Assembly: GCF_019175385.1 (NCBI RefSeq)
Contig: NC_083345.1
Coordinates: 121,833,657 to 121,897,656, forward strand
Direction: 5' to 3'
Origin: Lycium barbarum
Lineage: Eukaryota > Streptophyta > Magnoliopsida > Solanales > Solanaceae
Length of the DNA stretch: 64,000 bases
The notes beneath the pieces are model-generated. The model saw nothing but the letters and a program-made list of their open reading frames with translations. It was not told where the DNA came from and made no database searches. The number at the start of each line of letters is the position of its first letter. Position 1 is the first letter of the stretch. Of this stretch, positions 46,945-56,763 are shown piece by piece. Position numbers and translations under genes: made by a program.

Positions 46945-48694
46945 GGAAAAAATGGGGAAAGGTAGGGTTGGGTGAAAGATGACGAGAAGAAGATATTCTG
47001 TTTTAAGGAAAAAATTAAATTAGATGTACCAAAGACGTCATTATATTTTATTTTACTTTTTACAGATATATATTCTGTTTCAAGGTTAAAAAAAAAAAAA
47101 AAAAAAGACTCCGTCGTGTTTAGTTTTACTATCACGTTTCATTTTTCGAGAGTCAATTTCATTAATTTATTATTTTAAAATTTAAATATTTGAAAGCTAT
47201 ACAAAAAATAATATAAGTTGTAATTCTTTTCATATTAATATGATAAAATTATACATCTTTGAAATGTTAGTCAAAGTCGATGTAATTTGATTCTCGAAAC
47301 TTCGAAATGTCATAAGTAAGAAATGAACGGAGGGAGTAAATGTGCCGAAACGTCATTCTTATTTATTTGACTTTTTACGGTGTTAATTTAATTATGATTT
47401 ATATATTCTGTTTTAAGAAAAAATATCAAATTACCAGAACATCATTCTATTTTATGTAACTTTTTACGGTATTATTTGATCATCGTTAATTAAGCATTAT
47501 TTGTATGCTTAAAAAAATGGTAAAGATAGAAGTTTTAATACTTATTCACCTGCTTTACATAAATATGATATCATCGTCATTGTTCTTAAATGTCACAAAT
47601 TGCAAAATATTAAAATAAAACAGTTTAAAATTATATAGGATTAGATAAAAGATAAATTGCTCGTCTTCGTGCGTGATTAATATTTAAACTATATTAATTG
47701 AATGTGGTGTAACGTATTATTTTACCATATTTATTTGGAGCTATCTTCTATTGTTCGTTCTATAAGAATTGGCATAATTTACCGTTAGAAACTAATTATT
47801 CCATATTTGCATTTTGTATCTTATATTCTTACTTGGGCCTATTGGATACAAAAATCCCTCTACTTCTGAGGTTAATACTAAAGTAATTTTCGATAGTTAC
47901 ACATTATTAGTTTATACGTAAAATTAATTAAAAGTTGAGTGTCACGTGAGATATGAACTAATTGATATTATTATTATTGTTCCTTTAGCACGAGAAGAAG
48001 CATTTGTGTACAGACTTCCTTTCTTCATGAGTCGTTACATGTAAGAGAGCATGATAATTGATGAGGGTGACAATTTGTCTTATGCTTAAATACCAACTGA
48101 AATTGTTGTTATTATTATGGAGTTAAACAATATGTATACTTTTATTCTCACTCATCATTGCATTTTCATTTTGTTTCTCAATACTTCCCGTGGTTGAAAA
48201 TTTGTGCACTGCAATAAGAAAACTGTGCTCTCTTGATCACTTCTTGTTAATTCGATTATTGAACTCAACGAGAATAATCAGTGTGTTGAAATAAGAATTC
48301 AAAGAGAATTGCAACAACTTTATTCTCTTTTTTGACAATCCTGATTTACTGACTAAACTGTTTGATGTCTGATAAAATTGAATAAGGAAAAAAGAAAAGG
48401 AAGAAAAATAGTAGAGAAAGCTGAAGAAAATAGGATATACAACTAGTTGAATAATTGATTTGTTTTATTTCTTCTTTGAATAATAAGAGATCTGCTTCAA
48501 CAAGATCTTATACATGGTGTTTGCATTAACCCGATGAGTACATGAAAACGTGTCTTTCACGTACACTTTTATCGCTAAACATGGTTAATCAGTACTGTTC
48601 ACTTTCATCTCAATATCTCAATTAGCCCTAGTAAAATCAATATGGTTTAATGTAAACATCGAATATGAGTAAGTTATTTTCTTCGATCTTTGCC
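46945..48694. other. Intergenic region between SGPP-like gene and UPF1
   Basis: Two diverged direct repeats ('atattctgttttaagg(a)aaaaat ... cgtcattmta') lie around 47000-47060 and 47345-47480. A Stowaway tail (…gaacggagggag) ends near 47337. The rest is AT-rich without recognisable genes. Confidence 0.5.
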
Positions 48695-51600
48695 TCATGT
48701 TGTGGTCTTCTTGGTACCAGATATCTTGTCAATCTCCTCAAGTGCTGCCCATAACTTTGGATCTTCATAATCTTTAATAAGAAAAACAGGTTTTGCTTCC
48801 ATAAGTAACTCACATGGATTTCGATTCGCCAAGCCAACAACAGACATCCCTGCTGCCACTCCAGCTTTTATTCCTGAGATAGAATCCTACCCATGGAACA
48901 AACAAATAATAAGTTTTATAAGATGACGCCGAGGTTAATTTCTTGGATGACCATGAAACTTTCAGAATGCAAATAAGAAAGTTATAGAGCTATAACAGAA
49001 AAAGTAATTCAATTATGCTAAATCCAATCCCCAAAAAAACACAAGTAGACTGCACCCCTTGGGCGGCTTAGTGATTAATGAATTGGGTTGGGAACCATGA
49101 GGTCTCAGGTTCAAATCCAGTGTGGGTAAAAGCACTAGATTATTATGTACAAGTCTTGGTGAACAGAGCTACCCTGTACTTGTGCTGGTAGGAGGTAGCA
49201 GGTACTCCATGGAATTATTAGAGGCACGCGCGAGTTGGCCCGGACACCACGATTATAACAAAAAAACACAAATACACTGTCAAATATAAAAGATTGTCAT
49301 GTACGAATAGTCATGCAACCAACTAACTTTACATGCTATTCACGTCAAAACTTAAAACAAACTCATTTTCCGTCCTAAGAGCCTAATATCCGATGTCTTT
49401 CACTAAACGACACATGATCATTAGTTTACATTGGGTGTGTTGTTGTTGTTGTTGTTGTCGGAAATTAGGTTTTTATTTTTTTAGTGGTGCCATGTGGGTA
49501 TTTTGTGATGTGGTAGCCTACTTGTGTTTCCCGGCACTTTTGAGTGAAGCGTCCGTTTGAAGTGGTGAAGGCCTACGCTACAGTAAGAAAAAAATTACGT
49601 TGAGGTTAAGAAATTTCCAGCTTGCTTCTCTTGCAGTTTGAAGTCTCAATCAACCTTGTTCTGGGATACGATGTGTAATATATAGACATAGTTGAGTAAT
49701 TTTTAAATTACAAAAATTACTTTTATGAGTTTGGTACCACAAACTGAAAGTTGGATGATTGTCCATGAAATTACTCTGATGACATTGTAAACCTGGAGGT
49801 CAAAACAGAAACCGTACCTCAAATACAAATGTGTGATCCTTTGATATATTTAGCACTTCAAGGGCCTTCAAATAGGGATCAGGATATGGTTTTGCATGTC
49901 TGCACTCACTTCCAAGAATAATTGCATCAAAAAAATCAGCAAGGCCGAGTTGATTTATACATAGTTCAGCATTAGCTCTAGGCGCATTGGTAACTGCAGC
50001 TCGTTTCAGACCACGATCTTCAATCCACTTTCTCATCTTATAGAGACCATTTAGAGGTTTCAATTGTTCTTTTGCCAACCTATATTGTCCATCCAATTGG
50101 GATGTGAGATTGGCAGAATGATATTGAAATTATAGTAAAGTTGCATAACACTAACTGAAACGGTACTTAAGTTATACAATCTGTTAGACCTATCTATAAC
50201 AATTATCATCTAAAGTAAAATTTCACTATAATGGTCAAATTTTTCTGGAACCTTTATGTTATGTTATATTATATTATATGTTTATATAATAGTATTTCGC
50301 TATAGTAGTCAAAGATATTCAGAAAAACGACGTTGTTATAGATAGGTTTGAATGTATACACTAAAGAACCAAACTTCTCATATTTCTATTGGAAAATAGA
50401 ACATGTTGTAGAAATCTTTTGCTAAAGATTTTCAAGTTACACTACGGTTATTCAAGGATCCTTTCATGCATTCTATCAAATATCAAGGAAAACTAATTCT
50501 AACTTCAAAAGGGCCACTTTTTTTGATTAAAAATGGAAATTTTACCTTGCCGGTTTTTGCAATAGCATTTTCCCCTGTGCTTTCACATGGGAAGGATCCA
50601 ATGTTTTGCACAATTAGTGTAGTTAAATCTATTATAGCAAGTTAGTTACCATTTTTAGCAAGTTACCTGCTAGAGATTTAATTGTAATTACCTTATAAGT
50701 GATCTGATTATGTAAATATTTTTAACACTATCAGCACATAGAGTTGAACTTAAACTCATTGAAAAGACAAGGTATGGGAGGGAAGTTAGAAACCTTCTAA
50801 ACAAAGCTTCCTTGTCATCCAAGAATTTTACACCCTTTTCATGATCATTAGGGAAAAGTACAGAGACAAGATCATCATTATGTTTCCCAGAAATTGTCTT
50901 AACAAACCATTCCTCATCAACTGGCACTCCCCCATTGTAGCCTATCTGTTGATAACAACAACTACGCCTCAGTTCCAAACAAGTTAGAATCAGCCTATCT
51001 ATTGAAATTTAACACAAATTGCAACGGGAATGAAAATCATGTTTCTTTTCTTTTTTTCCCATTGATAACTGATGTTGCTTTTTATCTATAGGAAATAAAT
51101 CATAACAGTTGGTACATACCTCCAGAAGCATTTCACGGAATGCAAGGTAGTGAAATGGATCTGAATCACATAAAGTTCCATCAATGTCAAATAGTACCGC
51201 TTGAAGGGGAGCAAGCCTTGCTAGAGAGGAAGAACTGCTAATTCAGACAAAATATAGCAAAAATTACCCATGCTCTATTGGTACCCTATCAGAGAAGAAG
51301 CTCAAAAAAAAATGTCACGATAATTTGACGCAGGACAAAGTTCGTTTGTTTGAGCTTCCTCAAAGTATAACTGGTCTCAAATCCGAAAAAAAAAGGAAAG
51401 TTCCAATAAGTTGATGGTCAAAGTAAACATAGTCAAATTATGATGAATCCTCTAAAGACTGAACTAGTTGGAATACAAACTCCATTATTTGAGTTTCTCA
51501 AATTATAATCGGTTTCAAACACTGAAAAATGAGAAGGGTTTCAATAGATTGATGGTCAAAGTAAACATAATCTAATTATAATGAATCCTTTGAAGACTCA

Positions 51601-52048
51601 ATTCATTGGAATGTGCCCACCTATTTTTTTTATTTATTCTTCTGGCTATAGGAAAGAGTCATCAAAATTACTATATGGTAGAAAACAAGACGACCAAAAC
51701 TTGTGGTATAAACGATAGTAAGCATTTTACAAAATCCATGTGCCGGAATGATGAGAAATAATTGAGATACATCAATTAGGTTCAATATATCAATATTCCA
51801 AGGCGTGTGACATGGCAGATAAGTCAAAATTTTATTAAAATTTTCCAAATAGTCATTAGGAGGTGACGATTGCAACCATGCGACAAGGAAATGGATCTCA
51901 ATTTACATTGTAATCAAATGATATGTTGCAAGAAGATAACAACCACATCAAAATGTGGTTAACACATAAGTTATCCTTTAAATATAAGCAAAAATGAGGA
52001 CCAAAAAATTCACCTTTCCTTAGAGTTTTCCCCAGCATAAGTGGTCAT
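48695..52048 (-). CDS. SGPP: HAD-superfamily sugar phosphatase, SGPP-like
   Basis: Five exons with consistent phases give 252 aa: 52048-52014, 51237-51120, 50945-50794, 50079-49818 and 48886-48695. HAD motif I is Phe-Asp-Ile-Asp-Gly-Thr-Leu (exon 2), with the nucleophile and acid aspartates present. Motif II is Ala-Val-Thr-Asn-Ala-Pro and motif III spans the Lys of His-Ala-Lys-Pro-Tyr-Pro-Asp-Pro-Tyr (exon 4). Motif IV is Phe-Glu-Asp-Ser with Gly-Ile-Lys-Ala-Gly (junction of exons 4 and 5). Between I and II lies an alpha-helical cap. The architecture and wording match plant SGPP, a Mg-dependent phosphatase of small phosphosugars such as glycerol-3-phosphate or 2-deoxyglucose-6-phosphate. Substrate is inferred from the family. 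No transit peptide is evident, so probably cytosolic. Complete and apparently functional; a SINE sits in the last intron. Confidence 0.92.
49051..49258 (+). mobile_element. tRNA-derived SINE with intact box B and target duplication
   Basis: Body 'ggcggcttagtgattaatgaattgggttgggaacc' is followed by a perfect box B GGTTCAAATCC at 49108-49118. The tail is '…ggtactccatggaattattagaggcacgcgcgagttggcccggacaccacg'. Near-identical ~19-bp A-rich target duplications (CAAAAAAACACAA…) flank it at 49032-49050 and 49259-49277. It lies in intron 4 of the SGPP-like gene. Confidence 0.88.
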
Positions 52049-53426
52049 CCTGTTTTAAATATACACAATTGTTAAGAGTTGTGTAACCTTAGATGAACCA
52101 ACCTCTGCTTGGAAAACTGCCTCGAGGATTGGCTTAAACTTGAAACTGCCTTAGAAGCATAAAGACCCCCAGAAAAAAAAATGATGGAGAATAATATGAT
52201 GAAAAATGGGGGGTAGAGAGAAGCTTCAAAATCATCAAAACTACTCAGCAGAAAAAAATAGCATACATGTACCCATTATTGGACCCTGAAAAATGGCAAA
52301 AAATAAGGGACTTGCCTCTGATTTTGTAACCAACATCCTTTTTACAAATTAGTATCTTTTTTTTCAAAAACTACAAATTAGTATCATGTTGGACAGTTTT
52401 ATTTTGGATAATTGAATTTTTTTTGTCATTGTAATAGGTACCTCAGGATATTTAACTAATTAAAATCTGTGTTTTTGGTCTGTTCATGTAAACAATTGTT
52501 ATATTTGATTGAAATTTGACTATTTATTACATCACCGACAATTATCAAGTGACAATACAACATTATCATATGACATGAGTAATTAAGGGGAGAAACATTT
52601 AATAATTATGATAAATTTGTGAATATTCACAAGCAAATAGATCAAAGCGAACAATGCAATCAATTAGAGGTTTAACGTGTTTAATCCGATATCATAAGGA
52701 CTAAAATAAGAATTTAACATAGCTGAATGACCAAAGTCAGATATCCTTTGTTTTTGTTTTCTGAGTTTTCAAAGATAATTTAAAGCCTCAGATTACTGGT
52801 TAATGTGAATGCAGCCATAATTTAAACCAAATGAAGCATTTTCTCTATTTGTTTAAACATAATTAAGTGGGTAATTCAAGATATCTCAATAAGCAACAAT
52901 TGTTTGAAGAATATAGGATTCAAATCCACGAAACCATAAATCAATTTATGATTTCTAACCATATTTTTTTTGTTTTTTCAGACTTAGAAGGAGAATAAAA
53001 GAAGGATGGAAAAATTACACCATGTAACAAACACTTAAGACTCTATTTACGAAATGTAGCTATAGTTTCAAAAATATTACGACAAATAGGTACTCTATTT
53101 ACGAAACATAACTATCAGTTGATGCCCGCCCTATACAGCAACTATAGCTACGTTTCGTAAATACGCAAATTACAACCACGCTTCGTAATTACGCTCTAAA
53201 CTATAACTATTAATGAAATATTCTCTAAAAGAATCCCGAAATCGATAATAATGACCTTTTGTCCAAAGGCATACATGCACATTGTATCTATTATATTTTC
53301 TCTTCAAACTTAAAATTCTAAATCCACTCTACTACAACTGCATAATAAACGACTTATTTTTGTTTTTTCTACAGGTATATATATATAATAAAAGGATGCC
53401 GAAAATCGACAGCAATGACTAGCTAG
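52049..53426. other. Intergenic region between L18-like and SGPP-like genes
   Basis: It contains the empty paralogous site of the LINE target near 52597-52640. At 53050-53200 there is a short inverted repeat ('ctatttacgaaa…tttcgtaaatacg'). The segment 52818-52990 matches 61118-61206. No gene recognised. Confidence 0.5.
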
Positions 53427-53949
53427 AAACTCAATTTATCAACTCCAATGACTGTAATGCCCTTGCACTTAAATTATGATTTCTAACCATAATAATAACA
53501 TTAAAGAAAAAAAACTACGCAGTTTTTTTAACAGAATAAAAAGATACTGAAATTTTACAGTAATGACTAGGAGCCTGTTTGGATGGGCTTATCCCTATTG
53601 CAGCTTATAAGCTAAAAAAAAATAAGTTGGGGTAATCTAACTTATTTTTTTAACTTATAAGCTGCTTTAGATAAGCTAAGTCAAATGGGCTCAATTATTT
53701 TTTTGAGCTGATTTTAAACACAAAATGACTTTAAGCTGGTCAACCAAACACTCAAAAAAGTCAAAAACAGCTTATAAGCAACTTATAAGCCAATCCAAAC
53801 GGGCTCAAACTCAATTTATCAACTCTAATGACTGTAATGCCGTTGCACTTAAGTTATGATTTCTAACCATAATAACATTAAAGAAAAAAAACACTACGTA
53901 GTTTTTTTAACAGAATAAAAAGATACTGAAATTTTATTTACAGTAATGA
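53427..53949. repeat. Tandem copies of the L18-like gene's 3' end
   Basis: Two units, 53427-53570 and 53807-53949, each start with 'aaactcaatttatcaactcyaatgactgtaatgc', the antisense of the last codons of the L18-like gene (53954-53990). Both continue with the same ~100 bp ('gcacttaarttatgatttctaaccataata', 'acagaataaaaagatactgaaatttt', 'acagtaatgactag'). A MITE at 53571-53806 separates them. So the gene's terminal ~45 coding bases plus 3' flank exist in three tandem versions, only the rightmost joined to a full CDS. Confidence 0.85.
53571..53806. mobile_element. MITE with GAGCCTGTTTGGA inverted ends
   Basis: The 236-bp element begins GAGCCTGTTTGGATGGGCTTA and ends TAAGCCAATCCAAACGGGCTC. It is rich in 'cttataagc' motifs. 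Comparison with the uninterrupted sister unit (…gactag|aaactc…) places the insertion exactly, but no target duplication is visible, so the superfamily stays open. Confidence 0.8.
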
Positions 53950-54225
53950 CTAGAAACTCAATTTGTCAACTCCAGTGACAATAATGCCCTTTTCCTTAAC
54001 AGATTCAAAAAGCAGCTTCACCATTTTCCTATAATAAACATTCCTATTTCGTTCCTCTTCAACATCAATTTCCACGTCATCAACTCCAACTTCCTTAAGC
54101 CTATCGCCAAGTTTCTCTCCAACTCTAAAAGCAATCTTCGCGTCCCATAGATTACGACATCTAGGAACTCTATTGAGCTTAGCTTTGCATTGTGCAGCAA
54201 ACTCTTGCTCAGATGATGAAGCCAT
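53950..54225 (-). CDS. Small ribosomal protein L18 (uL18)-like protein
   Basis: A single coding exon of 91 aa with an ATG at 54225. The pattern is that of the C-terminal half of the L18p/L5e fold: Phe-Arg-Val-Gly-Glu-Lys-Leu-Gly-Asp-Arg-Leu-Lys-Glu-Val-Gly-Val-Asp-Asp-Val, then Tyr-Tyr-Arg-Lys-Met-Val-Lys-Leu-Leu-Phe-Glu-Ser-Val-Lys-Glu-Lys-Gly-Ile, where bacterial L18 has Tyr-His-Gly-Arg-Val-Lys-Ala ... Ala-Arg-Glu-Ala-Gly-Leu. The 5S-rRNA-binding N-terminus seems absent, as in several short plant L18-like proteins thought to be organellar. No obvious targeting peptide. A 77-bp intron at 54335-54259 probably interrupts the 5' UTR. Family call is moderate; function is inferred. Confidence 0.6.
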   Translation of the reverse strand: MASSSEQEFAAQCKAKLNRVPRCRNLWDAKIAFRVGEKLGDRLKEVGVDDVEIDVEEERNRNVYYRKMVKLLFESVKEKGIIVTGVDKLSF

Positions 54226-54573
54226 AGCTATTATTGTGTTGGAACTGGTACTAGTTACCTGTATAAATATTTGATTGTGAATCTAGTTATTATTATCGTA
54301 TATATATATAAACTTGAAATTAATTTAGTTGTTACCTGTGCCGTTATTTTCCGACAAGAGACTAGTAGACGGAGTAGGTTGTGGGTTCTGGTGGTCATTT
54401 ACGGCGTCGTATTGATGGACCGCGCTTCAGTGTAGAGAAAACGGGGTTTTATGTAGTTTATGTTATGTTTTGATGACTGTTTTTAGAGAAAAAATTATCA
54501 AAATAGTCCTTAACGAATGGGTATTTTGACTTTTTAGACCTTCATAGATATCACGTAGCCAAAATGGTACTTA

Positions 54574-54855
54574 GTGGTCGTTTGGTGCATGACCAAAATT
54601 ATTTCGGGATTATAATCTCGGGATTAATTATCCCATATCTTGGGACTATTTTATACCATCTAGGAGATGGTATAAAATAGTCACAGGATAAGTGATACAA
54701 GAAGGTATATCCCAGCTTATACCATGGGATGTATTTTATACTTTGTTTGGTACAAGGTATAAATTTATCCCAGGATAAATTTATACTTTCTATCAAACAT
54801 GGTACAAAAATTAGTGCTGGGATATCCCAGCTTATACCTTCTACCAAACGACTCC
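54574..54855. mobile_element. Tourist-like MITE (PIF/Harbinger), copy 1
   Basis: Begins GTGGTCGTTTGGTGC and ends ACCAAACGACTCC, with TTA on each side (54571-54573, 54856-54858). The sister duplication has the empty site (…aaaatgatccTTAatgtataaaag… near 55430), which confirms the boundaries and shows this copy inserted after the duplication. Confidence 0.88.
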
Positions 54856-54919
54856 TTAATGTTTAAAAAAAGTGGTCATTTTAATGGTTCATATATACCG
54901 CGTAATTAAAATATTCTTA

Positions 54920-55147
54920 GGGCTTGTTTGGTATGAGGGATAAGAATAAATAATCCCGAGATTATATTTGAGATGAGTTTATTTCATGTTTAGTTGGAAT
55001 AAAATCGCAGTATAATTAATTTCGGAATTAATTATTTCGGGATTATAGTGTTATTTTATCCTATGGGAGGGTGGAATAACTAATCATGGGATAACTAATC
55101 GCAGAATAAGTTATCTTGGGATAACTTGTTTCCAACCAAACGACCCC
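54920..55147. mobile_element. Tourist-like MITE, copy 2
   Basis: A 228-bp element with ends GGGCTTGTTTGGTATGAGG and CCAACCAAACGACCCC. TTA lies at 54917-54919 and TGA (one change) at 55148-55150. Same family and length as copy 3. Confidence 0.85.
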
Positions 55148-55497
55148 TGATGTATAAAAAAAAGTGATTATTTTTGTCATTCATATATACGACGTAATTG
55201 AAATAATCTTTAATATATGAAAAAAAAGTAAATATTTTAGTCCTTTAAAAATGTAAAAAATGTATTGATTGGGTTTAGATGAACTGCGCTTCATCAATGT
55301 AGAGAAAATGGGGTTTGATGTAGTCTATATGTTATGTTTTGATGACTGTTTTTAGAGAAAATTATCAAAATAGTCCTTAGTGAATGGGTATTTGACAATT
55401 TTAGTCCTTCATAAATATTACGTAGCCAAAATGATCCTTAATGTATAAAAGAAGTGGTCATTGGTTCATATATATCACGTAATCGAAATGGTCCTTA

Positions 55498-55725
55498 GGG
55501 CTCGTTTGGTACGAGGGATAAAGATAAATAATCCTGGAATTATATTTGACATGAGTTTATCTCACGTATGGTTGGGATAAAATCGCAATATAACTAATTC
55601 GGGGATTCATTATTTCAGGATTGTAGTGCTATTTTATCTTGTGGGAAGGTGAAATAATTAATCCCGAAATAATTAATTTCAGGATAAGTTATCTTGGGAT
55701 AACTTATTGCCAACCAAACGACCCC
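55498..55725. mobile_element. Tourist-like MITE, copy 3
   Basis: A 228-bp element with ends GGGCTCGTTTGGTACGAGG and CCAACCAAACGACCCC and TTA on both sides (55495-55497, 55726-55728). It occupies the same relative site as copy 2 in the sister duplication, so the pair probably arose from one insertion before the duplication. Confidence 0.88.
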
Positions 55726-56763
55726 TTAATGTATAAAAAAAACTAATTATTTTTGTCATTCATATATACCACGTAATTGAAATAATTTTTAATATGAAAA
55801 AATATAATTATTTTAGTCCTTTATGGATACCAGGTAACAACGATAGTCACTAATATATGAAAAAATGATCATTTTAGTCCTTCGTAAGTACCACCGTCAC
55901 TTGTTAAAAAAATAAAAAATAGCACTGTTTTTATTTTTATTTTTATTTTATTTATATATATATATATATATATAGTGAAATGCCTAAAGACTGAATCATT
56001 CAGCTTCAGGACCTTTGCCATCAGGTTGAATTTACAAGGTTATCTAACATTTTCATACAATTACCTGACCAAATTTAATTCCCATTGAACAGAAACCTAA
56101 ACTCATATCATGACTTAAACAAATGTCACCTAGAAAAAACAGAGATCAACAGTGACAAAGCATAAAGCACAAGTCATGCTGCAGCAAAATTTGCACATCA
56201 GAAGATCCTGGTAAATACAGTGATCAATATGATTCTAATTCAAGCCAAAGGTTTCAAACACCGATGGATCCAAAGCCTCCAGAGCCCCTAACTGTAGAGT
56301 CTAGATCATCAACCTCCTCGACATCTGGCACAATGATTTTCTCAATGATCAATTGAGCTATTCTGTCACCAATTTTCACTTCAAAATCAACATCAGAATG
56401 GTTTAAAAGTATAACACCAACTGGTCCCCTATAGTCTGCATCAATAACACCTGCCCCAACATCTATAGAGTGCTTCCAGGTCAATCCTGATCTTGAAGCT
56501 ATGCGGGCATATGTTCCTTCAGGAACGGCAATACTAAGATCTGTAGGTACTAGAGCCTTTCCCCTGGCAGGCACTTTCGTCTCCGTCGCATAGGGGCGGA
56601 GCCAAGTGTAACCGAGGGGTTTCATCCGAATCCCTCGACAGAAAATTACAGTGTATATTGAAAGTTAAAATTATTTTTTTATGTATATATGGTAGGTGTT
56701 GAACCCCCTTGACTTCTTCGTATGTTTACTTCTTCATATTTTTGAACCCCTTACAGTAATAGA

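Larger units (their letters stand above)
54410..55860. repeat. Tandem duplication of the region upstream of the L18-like gene
   Basis: The block from about 54410 ('gatggaccgcgcttcagtgtagagaaaacggggtttt') is repeated from about 55266 ('gatgaactgcgcttcatcaatgtagagaaaatgggg…'). Both continue with 'tatgttttgatgactgtttttagagaaaa', 'gtagccaaaatg' and a minisatellite-like series of 'gtcctt…catatata(c)cacgtaatt' units. A third, more diverged copy is at 61247-61393 plus 62624 onward. Confidence 0.8.

Noticed and set aside
49101..49118. tRNA gene
   Set aside because: The perfect box B belongs to a SINE with A-rich target duplications; no cloverleaf, anticodon arm or terminator fits a real tRNA. No other tRNA or rRNA gene was seen.
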